The notes below the pieces were generated by a model. The model saw only the letters and a program-made list of their open reading frames with translations, was not told the DNA's origin and did no database searches. Shown piece after piece: positions 25,201 through 33,512 of a stretch of DNA of 64,000 bases. The stretch is from Grimontia sedimenti. GTDB lineage: Bacteria > Pseudomonadota > Gammaproteobacteria > Enterobacterales > Vibrionaceae. The translations under genes and the position numbers were made by a program. The stretch covers positions 124,001-188,000 of the forward strand of contig NZ_JAALDL010000003.1 in NCBI RefSeq assembly GCF_011045095.1. Reading direction: 5' to 3'. The number at the start of each line of letters is the position of its first letter. Positions within the stretch are counted from its first letter, which is position 1.

Positions 25201-26544
25201 TTACTTTCCGGCAATACTCAGTCGCGCAAAGCGAATCAATGGAGAGTAGAACTGTCCTGCGTAGTTTGGCACGACAGTGTTTCCTACTGCTTCAATTTCT
25301 TTGATCATGGTGTAGAAGTTGCCCGCGACTGTGATGCCTCGTACCGGTTGGATTCGCTTACCATCTCGGCAAAGGAATCCGCTTGCTCCAAACGAGAAAT
25401 CACCACTGATAGCATCTGCACCAGAGTGAACGCCTTGGAGGTCAACCAGCTCAAGGTATTCACCTGCGGTGACTTCGGCTTCACTGCTGGTGCCAGTACC
25501 AATCACGTCGTGGCGAGAACTGACGCTCAAGGTGCCTTTTGGCGAGCGACCTGCATTCGCGGTGTGCGCAACGCCGAAATGTGCGGCAGTGGCTGAGTTA
25601 TGCAGCAGACCAACCAGCTCACCGTTTTCTATCAGCGGCGTGTCACCTGTTGCAAAGCCTTCACCATCGAATGACTTGATGGCATGGCCGCCAGGCATGT
25701 AAGCCACATCCCTGAAACTCAACAGCGGACTTGCGACTTGCTGTCCAATTTTATCGCGCCACGGATTGATACCACGTTTTGCCGATTCACCGGAGAACAC
25801 ACTACCAAAAGCACCCAGCACCTCATTCAGGCTGTCTTGCTCGAAAATGACCGAGTATTGGCCAGTCGCAATCGGCGTGCCTTCCAACAGGGCTTCAGCC
25901 ATATCGTAGGCATCGTTGATGACCTTTTCTGGTGTCAGGCCATCAAAGGTGCGGGCGACAGACGCAGCAACGTGCATCGCTTGCTTGTCGTTGTGGTCAA
26001 TCAACGCGGCGGTATAACAGCTCAGTGAGCGTGATTGGTGGAAACAGCGGGTGCCGAGGGTGTTGCCCAGCAGGGTAATACCACTGCTTTCACTGTAACC
26101 ATTGTAAGGCGCGCCTTTTGCCAATGGTTTTTCACGGATTTTTCCTTCAAGCGACAAAGCCAACTCGATCTTCTGCTCGGGCGTTGCATCGTCCTGCTGA
26201 TAGATTTCCGGATAATCCGTGCTGATGTTTAGACCTTCTGCGCGAATTTTCTGGAGCGGATCTTTCTTGGTGAAGCTGGCATTGGTCAGCGCCTGATCGA
26301 CCATTTGCGACAGGTTTTCTGGCTCAAGGGATTCGGAGTAGCTGATAGCGACATGTTCGTCTTTAATTACTCGAACACCGATGACCTGACTTGCGGTGAC
26401 TTTGTATTCTGACAGTTCGCCTTGGTCGGCCTTCAGGCTAAAGCTTTCGTTGCTGGATGCAATCACATCAGCTTGTGCACCGCTTTTCTGTGCCAGTTCA
26501 AGCACCTGCTCGATGGCGTTTTCTAATGTTTTTTGCTCGCTCAT
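25201..26544 (-). CDS. pmbA: TldE/PmbA family metalloprotease regulator subunit
   Basis: Protein of 447 residues, the normal PmbA length. N-terminal AQADVIASSNESFSLKADQGELSEYKVTAS (two stretches, about 23-52), and GEFSF-like end GDFSFGASGFLCRDGKRIQPVRGITVAGN are family marks. It lacks the HExxxH zinc motif of its partner, as expected. In E. coli TldD and PmbA form a heterodimeric protease acting on microcin B17 precursor and CcdA. The start overlaps the tldD stop in TAATG. Confidence 0.88.
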   Translation of the reverse strand: MSEQKTLENAIEQVLELAQKSGAQADVIASSNESFSLKADQGELSEYKVTASQVIGVRVIKDEHVAISYSESLEPENLSQMVDQALTNASFTKKDPLQKIRAEGLNISTDYPEIYQQDDATPEQKIELALSLEGKIREKPLAKGAPYNGYSESSGITLLGNTLGTRCFHQSRSLSCYTAALIDHNDKQAMHVAASVARTFDGLTPEKVINDAYDMAEALLEGTPIATGQYSVIFEQDSLNEVLGAFGSVFSGESAKRGINPWRDKIGQQVASPLLSFRDVAYMPGGHAIKSFDGEGFATGDTPLIENGELVGLLHNSATAAHFGVAHTANAGRSPKGTLSVSSRHDVIGTGTSSEAEVTAGEYLELVDLQGVHSGADAISGDFSFGASGFLCRDGKRIQPVRGITVAGNFYTMIKEIEAVGNTVVPNYAGQFYSPLIRFARLSIAGK

Positions 26545-27929
26545 TAGTTACCGCCTCCTACCAGAATGTTGTCCACTTTAAGCGCGGGTTGTCCAACCGT
26601 CGTCGGAACTGAGCCACTCACAGAGCCACACATGCCGGCAGCAAGTGCAAAGTCTTTACCCACCATGCTGATTTCTTTCAGTACTTTAGGGCCGGTACTG
26701 ATCAGGGTTGCGGATTTCAGCGGCTTGGTTACTTTGCCATCTTCAATCAGATAGGCTTCCTGAACCGCAAAGTTAAATTCGCCGGTTCCTGGCTGAACGG
26801 AACCACCACCCATTTTCTTCGCATAGATACCGCGCTCTACGCCGCTGATCATGTCATCAAATGACGCATCACCCGGTTCGATAAAGGTGTTACGCATGCG
26901 GGAAGTAGGGGCATATTTGTAGGATTCACGACGACCAGAGCCCGTGCGTTCAAACCCAGTTTTCAGGCTGCCCATATGGTCGACCATAAAGCTCGTCAGT
27001 TTACCGTCTTTAATCAGTTGAGTGTGTTGGGTCTCCATGCCTTCATCATCAATGTTGATAGAGCCCCATTCATTTTTCATCAAACCATCATCAACGGCGC
27101 TAACCGCCGGGTGAGCGATCATCTCGCCCATTTTGTCGTGGAAAACTGACGCTTTCTTAGCGACAGATGTTGTTTCCAACAGGTGGCCACAAGCTTCATG
27201 GAAAATCACGCCGCCAAAACCGTTACCAATCACGACCGGCATTTCACCAGAAGGACAGGCGTCCGCGCCAAGTTTAATCAGCGCCTGTTTGGCAGCCATT
27301 TCACCTAACTCTTCTGGGTCAATTTGAGAACTAAATTCCCAGCCAGAGAGCATTCCCGGTGCTTCATATCCGGTAGATTGTTCGTTGCCATGAGTAGCAA
27401 CGACCGAAGATGCGATTCGGATGTAGTGGCGGGTGTCCTGAACGTGCAGTCCAGTGGAGTTGAAGATTTCGATCTGCTGTTCACGTTGGGCGATACGACC
27501 AATGATTTGAGAAATTTTATCGCTTTGAGCGCGCGCTTTGGCATCAACACGCTTAAGGAAAGCAATTTTCTCTTCAACATGGTTGTTTGCTGAGAAAGGC
27601 ATGCTCACCGGATGACGATCGTCGCGCTGCATAAAGTTCAATGCACCAGCTTGTGCGATTTGGTCACGTTTGTCTTTTGCACAGAGGAGTGAGGTGACTT
27701 GCTTGAGCTTTTCTTCATCTTGACTGTTTGTGTAGCCGTAAAGCACTTTATGGCCAAAGAAAAGGCGGATGCCGATACCAAAATCGATACCTGAATTTAC
27801 TTTGTCGACTTCGCCTGAAAGTAACTCTACGCTCCCTGAATGGTGTCGCTCAACGAACAACTCCGCAAAATCCGCACCCAAAAACAGGGCGTGGTCAATC
27901 ACTGCTTTGGCAGTGCTGGTATTTAACAT
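26544..27929 (-). CDS. tldD: TldD family zinc metalloprotease subunit
   Basis: Protein of 461 residues. GNGFGGVIFHEACGHLLETTSVAK (in two stretches, about residues 228-251) contains the zinc-binding HExxxH (HEACGH). GSVSGSVPTTVGQPALKVDNILVGGG closes the protein as in TldD. It partners the adjacent pmbA gene, with which it shares one base. In many gamma-proteobacteria tldD and pmbA are far apart; the coupled pair here could be a second set, which cannot be checked within this window. Confidence 0.88.
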   Translation of the reverse strand: MLNTSTAKAVIDHALFLGADFAELFVERHHSGSVELLSGEVDKVNSGIDFGIGIRLFFGHKVLYGYTNSQDEEKLKQVTSLLCAKDKRDQIAQAGALNFMQRDDRHPVSMPFSANNHVEEKIAFLKRVDAKARAQSDKISQIIGRIAQREQQIEIFNSTGLHVQDTRHYIRIASSVVATHGNEQSTGYEAPGMLSGWEFSSQIDPEELGEMAAKQALIKLGADACPSGEMPVVIGNGFGGVIFHEACGHLLETTSVAKKASVFHDKMGEMIAHPAVSAVDDGLMKNEWGSINIDDEGMETQHTQLIKDGKLTSFMVDHMGSLKTGFERTGSGRRESYKYAPTSRMRNTFIEPGDASFDDMISGVERGIYAKKMGGGSVQPGTGEFNFAVQEAYLIEDGKVTKPLKSATLISTGPKVLKEISMVGKDFALAAGMCGSVSGSVPTTVGQPALKVDNILVGGGN

Positions 27930-28061
27930 TCCTTCCTCCTACATAGAGTCAGTTTTCTTATCTGTTACTTTGAGATTAACAGCTAGCAATCAGAGCACCA
28001 ATCGTGTGTGCCTTTTAGTGATATAGGTAGAGACTGTTTGATTAAAAATTATGCAAAACAT

Positions 28062-28074
28062 TTACATAATGTAA
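28062..28074. promoter_or_regulatory. candidate operator upstream of the CobW-type gene
   Basis: TTACATAATGTAA is a perfect palindrome about 110 bases before the GTPase gene, in an AT-rich region between divergent tldD and cobW-like genes. The binding protein is unknown; it is not a clear Zur box. Confidence 0.3.
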
Positions 28075-28183
28075 GTGAATACACTGTATTCATGGCAGCA
28101 ATAAGGAATTTGCACTTTCGGATCTCTGCCGGATTGATACACTGCTCAGCCTGACAATGATCAGCGTACTGATAGGAATCTCC

Positions 28184-29170
28184 ATGGCCGATAAGCTAAC
28201 CAAAAAAGTCCCGACCAATATCATCACTGGTTTCCTCGGTGTAGGTAAGACAACTGCCATTCTCAATCTGCTCAAACAAAAACCAGAAAATGAAAACTGG
28301 GCTGTGCTCGTGAATGAGTTTGGTGAAGTGGGCGTTGATGGTGCCTTTCTAAGTGAGCAGGGCGCGATGGTGAAAGAAGTTCCAGGCGGTTGCATGTGCT
28401 GTGTGGCGGGATTACCCATGGCTATTGGCATCAATGCGTTGCTCGCTCAAAATCCTGATCGTTTGCTGATTGAACCGACCGGTTTGGGACACCCTAAAGA
28501 CATTATCGGTAAGCTGCTTTCAGAGCACTACGAAAATTATATCGAGCTGAATGCGACGATTACTTTGGTTGATCCGCGTAACTTCGCAGATGTTCGTTAC
28601 ACCGAGAACCAGAACTTCCGCGACCAGTTGGCGTTAGCGGATGTCGTGGTGGCGAACAAAGCTGACCTCAGTTCACCAGCCGACATTGAAGCGTTCGATG
28701 ACTACGTCAAAAGCGCTGAAATCGCGAAGTTAGCATCAGGGTATGTTGAACAAGGACAACTCAACCCTGAATGGTTAGCCTTGCCACGCGTTGACCGTAA
28801 TGCGCAGTTTGGACACCATCACTCACACGATGATGATGAAATGCCTCCGTTTGAGCTGGAGCCAGGTGAAAAATACCGTCGTAAAGAAAATAAAGGGCAG
28901 GGCTATGTCAGCTGCGGCTGGGTGTTCGAACCAAACACAGTTTTTCCTTTCGATTCACTCTACGGCCTGTTTGCGAACTTGAATGCGGAACGCGTAAAAG
29001 CCGTGATGAACACCGATGATGGTATGTTTGCGTTCAACGTGGTAAACCAGATGGTGACGGTGAGCCCAATCAGTTTGCAAGGCGTTGAGTCCCGTGTCGA
29101 AGTCATCGACAAAGAGCAGCTACCTTGGGACGAGCTTGAAGACATCCTGCTGTCGTTCATCACAGAATAA
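28184..29170 (+). CDS. CobW/COG0523 family GTPase, probable metal (zinc) chaperone
   Basis: About 328 residues. Walker A is GFLGVGKTTAI (about 16-26), the metal-binding CxCC motif is VPGGCMCCVAGL (about 65-76), Walker B follows in LLIEPTGLGHPKDI, and NKAD in VVANKADLS. A His/Asp-rich linker (FGHHHSHDDDE, about 208-218) precedes the CobW C-terminal domain. G3E GTPases of this type deliver metal to client enzymes. The start at 28184 has AGGA upstream; the frame extends to 28157. Terminator follows. Confidence 0.88.
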   Translation: MADKLTKKVPTNIITGFLGVGKTTAILNLLKQKPENENWAVLVNEFGEVGVDGAFLSEQGAMVKEVPGGCMCCVAGLPMAIGINALLAQNPDRLLIEPTGLGHPKDIIGKLLSEHYENYIELNATITLVDPRNFADVRYTENQNFRDQLALADVVVANKADLSSPADIEAFDDYVKSAEIAKLASGYVEQGQLNPEWLALPRVDRNAQFGHHHSHDDDEMPPFELEPGEKYRRKENKGQGYVSCGWVFEPNTVFPFDSLYGLFANLNAERVKAVMNTDDGMFAFNVVNQMVTVSPISLQGVESRVEVIDKEQLPWDELEDILLSFITE

Positions 29171-29175
29171 TTGTC

Positions 29176-29203
29176 ACGCCCGGCTAAATGCCGGGCGTTT
29201 TCA
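29176..29203 (+). terminator. terminator after the CobW-type gene
   Basis: ACGCCCGGC / GCCGGGCGT stem followed by TTTTC. Confidence 0.85.
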
Positions 29204-29221
29204 TGGGAAAAGGAATTCAGC

Positions 29222-29626
29222 ATGATGACGGAAGAGGTAAAGACAAAGTTTGAAAGTTACCCAGAGCCAGTACAATCAAGATTGCTACAACTTAGGGAAC
29301 TGATTTTCGTAGTCGCAGCTGAAAGCGGTGTTAGTGTCGACGAGAGTCTGAAATGGGGTGAACCCAGTTATGCTGTAAAAGGCGGAACGCCACTGCGGTT
29401 CGATTGGAAGGCCAAAGCACCAGAATCGGTCTCCATTTACTTTCATTGTCAGAGTCTAATGGTCGATACGCTGCGAGAAGTGATGCCAGAGGCATTCAGT
29501 TATTCTGGAAACCGCGAACTCTCGTTCCCATTAAATCAACCTTTTCCAGATATAGCTTTAAGGGTTTGCATTGAAGCGGCGTTTACTTATCAATCGAGAA
29601 GAAAACAGCCGCTTCTTGGCCTTTAG
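29222..29626 (+). CDS. DUF1801 (YdhG-like) domain protein
   Basis: About 134 residues. Pattern FESYPEPVQSRLLQLRELIF then ESLKWGEPSYAVKGGTPLRF and a C-terminal helical segment correspond to DUF1801, whose members have an alpha/beta fold related to ThiS-independent, frataxin-like shapes and no proven activity. Start at the first of two ATG codons with AAAAGGAA 6-10 bases upstream. Located between a terminator and a convergent small gene. Confidence 0.75.
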   Translation: MMTEEVKTKFESYPEPVQSRLLQLRELIFVVAAESGVSVDESLKWGEPSYAVKGGTPLRFDWKAKAPESVSIYFHCQSLMVDTLREVMPEAFSYSGNRELSFPLNQPFPDIALRVCIEAAFTYQSRRKQPLLGL

Positions 29627-29638
29627 CGCAGAGCTCTA

Positions 29639-29920
29639 TCAAGCCGCAATAATGTTGTTACGGACCAAACCGCGGCGGACGCTGGTACACATTTTTCCAA
29701 AACGGCGAATTTCGTCGAATTGCGGTGTAATGCCGCGAGACATTGCTGATTCCCAATAACTCAGTTCTGAGTCCACCATTTCCAACAGCTTCTTCGGACA
29801 ACCAATACAGTTACCTTCTGGGCCGCACACAAAAGTGTCGGATTCGTAGAGAGGAAGCTCCTGCTTCACCTGCTCAATAATCTGTTTCATTGCATCCATG
29901 CGAGTCGGTTTTTTTGCCAT
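29639..29920 (-). CDS. small conserved cysteine-motif protein, function unknown
   Basis: Protein of 93 residues. N-terminal helix (MDAMKQIIEQVKQELPLYES) then the cysteine block VCGPEGNCIGCPKKLLEMVD (about 31-50) with four... three clustered Cys, which may bind a metal or an iron-sulfur cluster. The C-terminal half is helical (WESAMSRGITPQFDEIRRFG). It belongs to no family I can name. The 264-bp inverted-repeat element begins 16 bases upstream of its start. Confidence 0.6.
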   Translation of the reverse strand: MAKKPTRMDAMKQIIEQVKQELPLYESDTFVCGPEGNCIGCPKKLLEMVDSELSYWESAMSRGITPQFDEIRRFGKMCTSVRRGLVRNNIIAA

Positions 29921-29935
29921 TTTTAAGACTCGCTT

Positions 29936-30199
29936 GGGCCTGTTGACCTTTGGTGGTTAAATTTTGTTCTAGCTATAAGCGTTTTAGGCGCGGCGAGGTG
30001 TGTGCCGCCTAGTCATTCTAAGCAAATACACCTTAACAAAGCATAAAACGCTTAGAGCAGAACCCTTCGGGCAGCGTTTGTGGGGAGTTTCTGCTGCGTT
30101 ATCGGCTTCTTATGTAGGCTAGCTACACGTCCAAGCCTCTGCCTTGCATAAAATCCCCACAAACTGCTGCAAAAATCATCACCAAAGGTCAACAGGCCC
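29936..30199. repeat. 264-bp interspersed element with 20-bp terminal inverted repeats, copy 1
   Basis: Begins GGGCCTGTTGACCTTTGGTG and ends with its exact reverse complement. A second copy of the same length lies at 47751-48014, with about 14 differences counted by eye (roughly 95% identical). No open reading frame of note inside. The size, terminal inverted repeats and dispersed copies fit a MITE-like element; the mobilising transposase is not in this window. The outermost bases differ between copies but stay complementary within each copy. Confidence 0.8.
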
Positions 30200-30483
30200 T
30201 AATAAAGGGAGCGAAATCTTACGCCTCCCTGAAATCGCTGTCCAGCAGCACATAAATCACGGGTATGTAATTGGCTTGTTGTGCTGGTGTTAACCCTTAA
30301 TATTTCTAAACAATTCGACGTAGATCCTCACTGAATCCTTCTTTCGTACTCTAAATAAAAATTGATATAGATCAATTATCAACAGCCCCTAGGGCGCAGG
30401 CATCACACCAAGCATCTCACTTCTTCTGTTTGAACGTGTTTTCAAAATCCATTTTTCGAGTTGTTTATGATTGAGGTACAACG
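30200..30483. other. intergenic leader of the bd-oxidase operon
   Basis: 284 bases without a gene. It contains the FNR-type box at 30362-30375 and, at 30379-30392, TCAACAGCCCCTAG, identical to the right-hand end and flank of copy 2 of the 264-bp element. The rest shows no recognised structure. Confidence 0.6.
30362..30375. promoter_or_regulatory. FNR-type binding site
   Basis: TTGATATAGATCAA matches the FNR consensus TTGAT-N4-ATCAA exactly. It lies 109 bases before the oxidase gene, so the operon is probably controlled by oxygen availability through FNR. Confidence 0.75.
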
Positions 30484-31824
30484 ATGTTAGAAACCCTTAT
30501 GCTCTCGCGAATACAATTCGCTGCGAACATCAGTTTTCATATTCTCTTCCCGACCATCACCATTGCACTTGGCTGGATGCTGGTGTTTTTCAAACTCCGC
30601 TTTAACCGAACTCAGGATTCGGCTTGGCTGGATCTTTATTACTTCTGGGTCAAAGTATTCGCTCTGACTTTCGCGCTTGGTGTGGTTTCCGGCATCACAA
30701 TGAGCTTTCAGTTTGGGACAAACTGGCCGGGCTTTATGGAGCAAGTCGGCAATGTGGCTGGGCCGTTACTCGGTTATGAGGTAATGACTGCCTTCTTTAT
30801 GGAAGCGACTTTCCTCGGCGTCATGTTGTTCGGGCGTAACCGCGTTGCCGAATGGGTACATACGCTGGCGACTTTCCTGGTGGCCATCGGAACAACGTTG
30901 TCGGCCTTCTGGATTTTGGTACTCAACAGTTGGATGCACACACCAGCGGGCTATGAGTTGATTGACGGTATTGTTCACGTCACCAGCTGGAAGGAAGTGA
31001 TATTCAATCCGTCTATGCCATATCGCCTCGCACACACCTTGTTGGCTTCGGGTTTGACGGCAAGCTTTTTGATAGCCGGCATTAGCGCCTACCAGTACCT
31101 GAAAAAACCAGACCACAAACCTGCACAAAACGGCTTAAAAGTTGCCGTATTGGCAGCCGCAGGGCTTATCCCAATTCAGATTTTCGTGGGCGATTTACAT
31201 GGCTTAAATACGCTCGAGCATCAGCCGGAAAAAATTGCAGCAATGGAAGGCGTTTGGGAAACACAGAACGGCGCGCCTTTACTTTTGTTTGCTGTGCCTA
31301 ATGAAGAAACCCGTTCCAACGACTTAGAAGTTGGGATTCCGAAGTTGGCGAGCCTGATTCTGACTCATGACCTCAATGGTGAATTGGTGGGATTGAATGA
31401 TTTTGAGGACCATCCCCCAGTGTCTCCGCTGTTTTATGGTTTCAGGATCATGGTTGGTGTTGGCGTAATGATGTTACTGGTGGCGGGTTATGGCGCATTC
31501 AAAATATTGAAGAAGCGCGAACTTCCGAAACCCTATCTTTACACGCTAGTCGCAATGACTTTCTCAGGTTGGGTTGCCACCCTGGCAGGTTGGTATGTGA
31601 CTGAGATTGGCCGTCAACCTTGGCTGGTCAATGGCGTGCTTCGCACTTCGGATGCCGTTACAACGGTTTCTAGCGGTAATGTCATGTTATCACTGTTGAT
31701 GTATTTGGTTGTTTATGCCGTCTTACTCGTTGCCTATATTCGCACGCTTTTCTATCTCGCAAGGAAAGGATTGGACGCTGAATCAACTGAGCTAAATAAA
31801 AACCTTAAGGAGGCCTGCGCATGA
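30484..31824 (+). CDS. cydA: cytochrome bd-type (cyanide-insensitive type) quinol oxidase subunit I
   Basis: Membrane protein of 446 residues. MLSRIQFAANISFHILFPTITIALG at the N terminus (in two parts) has the haem-ligand His region. GYEVMTAFFMEATFLGVMLFG carries the conserved acidic residues, and the quinol loop is short (GDLHGLNTLEHQPEKIAAMEG). The short loop and overall length resemble the CioA type rather than E. coli CydA (522 residues). It couples quinol oxidation to O2 reduction without proton pumping. Overlaps subunit II by 4 bases. FNR box upstream. Confidence 0.92.
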   Translation: MLETLMLSRIQFAANISFHILFPTITIALGWMLVFFKLRFNRTQDSAWLDLYYFWVKVFALTFALGVVSGITMSFQFGTNWPGFMEQVGNVAGPLLGYEVMTAFFMEATFLGVMLFGRNRVAEWVHTLATFLVAIGTTLSAFWILVLNSWMHTPAGYELIDGIVHVTSWKEVIFNPSMPYRLAHTLLASGLTASFLIAGISAYQYLKKPDHKPAQNGLKVAVLAAAGLIPIQIFVGDLHGLNTLEHQPEKIAAMEGVWETQNGAPLLLFAVPNEETRSNDLEVGIPKLASLILTHDLNGELVGLNDFEDHPPVSPLFYGFRIMVGVGVMMLLVAGYGAFKILKKRELPKPYLYTLVAMTFSGWVATLAGWYVTEIGRQPWLVNGVLRTSDAVTTVSSGNVMLSLLMYLVVYAVLLVAYIRTLFYLARKGLDAESTELNKNLKEACA

Positions 31825-32813
31825 TGGACTATTTACCGGAAATTTATCTGCTGCTCCTTGGATTCTCCGCGTTCATGTATGCGATTTTAGATGGCTATGA
31901 TCTTGGTGTGGGGATGTTGCTGCCTTCAAACAATGAAGCGCACCGTGACCGGATGATTGCGTCCATTGGCCCTTTCTGGGATGCAAACGAAACCTGGCTG
32001 GTATTGGCGGTTGGCATTTTGCTGATTGCCTTCCCAACCGCTCACAGTTTGATTCTGACCGAGCTCTATTTGCCTACAGCGTTTATGCTGATTGCGCTGA
32101 TCATGCGCGGGGTAGCGTTTGACTTCCGCGCCAAGGCAAAGGCTGACAGAAAAGACAGCTGGGATCTCTGCTTTAAAGCGGGCTCATTGATCGCTTCGCT
32201 TTCCCAAGGCTATATGATGGGCCGCTATATCATGGGCTTTGAGGAATCTGCCTCAGCTTACGGATTTGCGGTATTAAGTGCGCTCTGTGTGACCGCAGCC
32301 TATGTTTATATTGGCGGTGCTTGGCTGGTACTGAAAACGGAAGGTGAATTGCAGATCAGGGCAGCCAAATGGTCTCGACGTGCAGGTTGGTTGGCGGCAT
32401 TGGGTATTGCAGCGGTCAGTATCGTCAATCCGCTAGTAAACGAACAAGTCGCCGAGCGTTGGTTCAGCTTCCCTGAAATGCTGCTTTTGGCGCCAGTGCC
32501 ATTGGTGGTGATGTCGATTATTTTCCTGGTCGACCGTTATTTGCGTCAGGTACCCGTAAAAGATGATTTGGGTGCAAGGTGGCCTTTCTTCGGCGTCAGC
32601 TTGATCTTTGCGCTGAGCTTTCTTGGGCTGGCTTACAGCTTCTTCCCGGATGTCGTGCCAGGAATCATGACTGCGAGTGAAGCAGCGAGTGCGCCTGCAA
32701 CCCTTCTGATAGTGGGTGTCGGTGCAGCCATCGTGATGCCAATGATCCTGCTTTATACCTTTATGATTTATCGAATCTTTAAAGGAAAAGCGACAGAGTT
32801 AAGTTATCTGTAA
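31821..32813 (+). CDS. cydB: cytochrome bd-type quinol oxidase subunit II
   Basis: Protein of 330 residues with eight to nine transmembrane helices. LDGYDLGVGMLLP (about 24-36), IGPFWDANETWLVLAVGILL (about 50-69) and RGVAFDFRAKAK are hallmark CydB motifs. ATGA overlap with subunit I. A terminator follows directly and no CydX-like small protein gene fits before it, as is usual for the cyanide-insensitive type. Confidence 0.93.
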   Translation: MMDYLPEIYLLLLGFSAFMYAILDGYDLGVGMLLPSNNEAHRDRMIASIGPFWDANETWLVLAVGILLIAFPTAHSLILTELYLPTAFMLIALIMRGVAFDFRAKAKADRKDSWDLCFKAGSLIASLSQGYMMGRYIMGFEESASAYGFAVLSALCVTAAYVYIGGAWLVLKTEGELQIRAAKWSRRAGWLAALGIAAVSIVNPLVNEQVAERWFSFPEMLLLAPVPLVVMSIIFLVDRYLRQVPVKDDLGARWPFFGVSLIFALSFLGLAYSFFPDVVPGIMTASEAASAPATLLIVGVGAAIVMPMILLYTFMIYRIFKGKATELSYL

Positions 32814-32833
32814 AAAGTTACCTATGAAAATGC

Positions 32834-32865
32834 AAAATGGGCACCCGGCGTGGTGCCCATTTTCA
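32834..32865 (+). terminator. terminator after the bd-oxidase operon
   Basis: AAAATGGGCACC / GGTGCCCATTTT stem followed by C and AT-rich DNA. Confidence 0.85.
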
Positions 32866-32923
32866 TTGTCAATTCAGTTGGGGCTGGGGTAGGGTGATAA
32901 TTCACCAGTAAAAGGAGTTTACG

Positions 32924-33349
32924 ATGTCAAAACCTGCCAGCTACAAAGGCGAGTGCTTGTGCGGTCAAATTCAATATGAGGTTGACCACATCGAACTGAA
33001 AATGGGGCATTGCCATTGTTCAATGTGTCGAAAATTTCATGGTGCCGCATTCGCTACTTTTGGTGAAGCCAAAGCGGAGAATTTCCGATTCACGAAAGGC
33101 AAAGACAAATTGAAAGTCTATGCGGCGGAAAATGGCACCAAAAGAACCTTCTGTGAAAACTGCGGATCCAGCTTGCTGTTTGAGGCTTCTAACTGTGACG
33201 GTAGGTTAGTTGAGTTTACGTTGGGCACGCTGGAAAGTGATATTCCACTCAAACCTGATGCGCATATTTTCAAGAAATTTAAAGCGCAATGGTATGACAT
33301 TACCGATGAATTGCCGCAGTTTGATGAAGGGCGACAAAGCAACCCTTAG
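32924..33349 (+). CDS. GFA (glutathione-dependent formaldehyde-activating enzyme) family protein
   Basis: Protein of 141 residues. Zinc-ligand cysteines are in GECLCGQIQYE (about 9-19), GHCHCSMCRKFHGAAFATF (about 29-47) and TFCENCGSSL (about 72-81), the full GFA/CENP-V pattern. The family includes S-(hydroxymethyl)glutathione synthase-like proteins, but many members have no proven activity. Good ribosome-binding site AAAGGAG. Confidence 0.88.
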   Translation: MSKPASYKGECLCGQIQYEVDHIELKMGHCHCSMCRKFHGAAFATFGEAKAENFRFTKGKDKLKVYAAENGTKRTFCENCGSSLLFEASNCDGRLVEFTLGTLESDIPLKPDAHIFKKFKAQWYDITDELPQFDEGRQSNP

Positions 33350-33512
33350 CCATCAATTTAGTGTGCAAGTACAATTTATTGGTTGTTTTTGGCTGCAAAA
33401 ATGGACAATTAGTGAGAGTTGAGCCGAGAAGTAACTGAGTAAATAAAGCTATCTGTATGGCCGCAGGATATCGTCTATCCGTTGATTGAACGGATTATTT
33501 TGAGGTGTTGCT

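Noticed and set aside
32824-32890. Short open frame after cydB as a CydX gene
   Set aside because: It runs through the terminator and has no transmembrane helix or CydX pattern.
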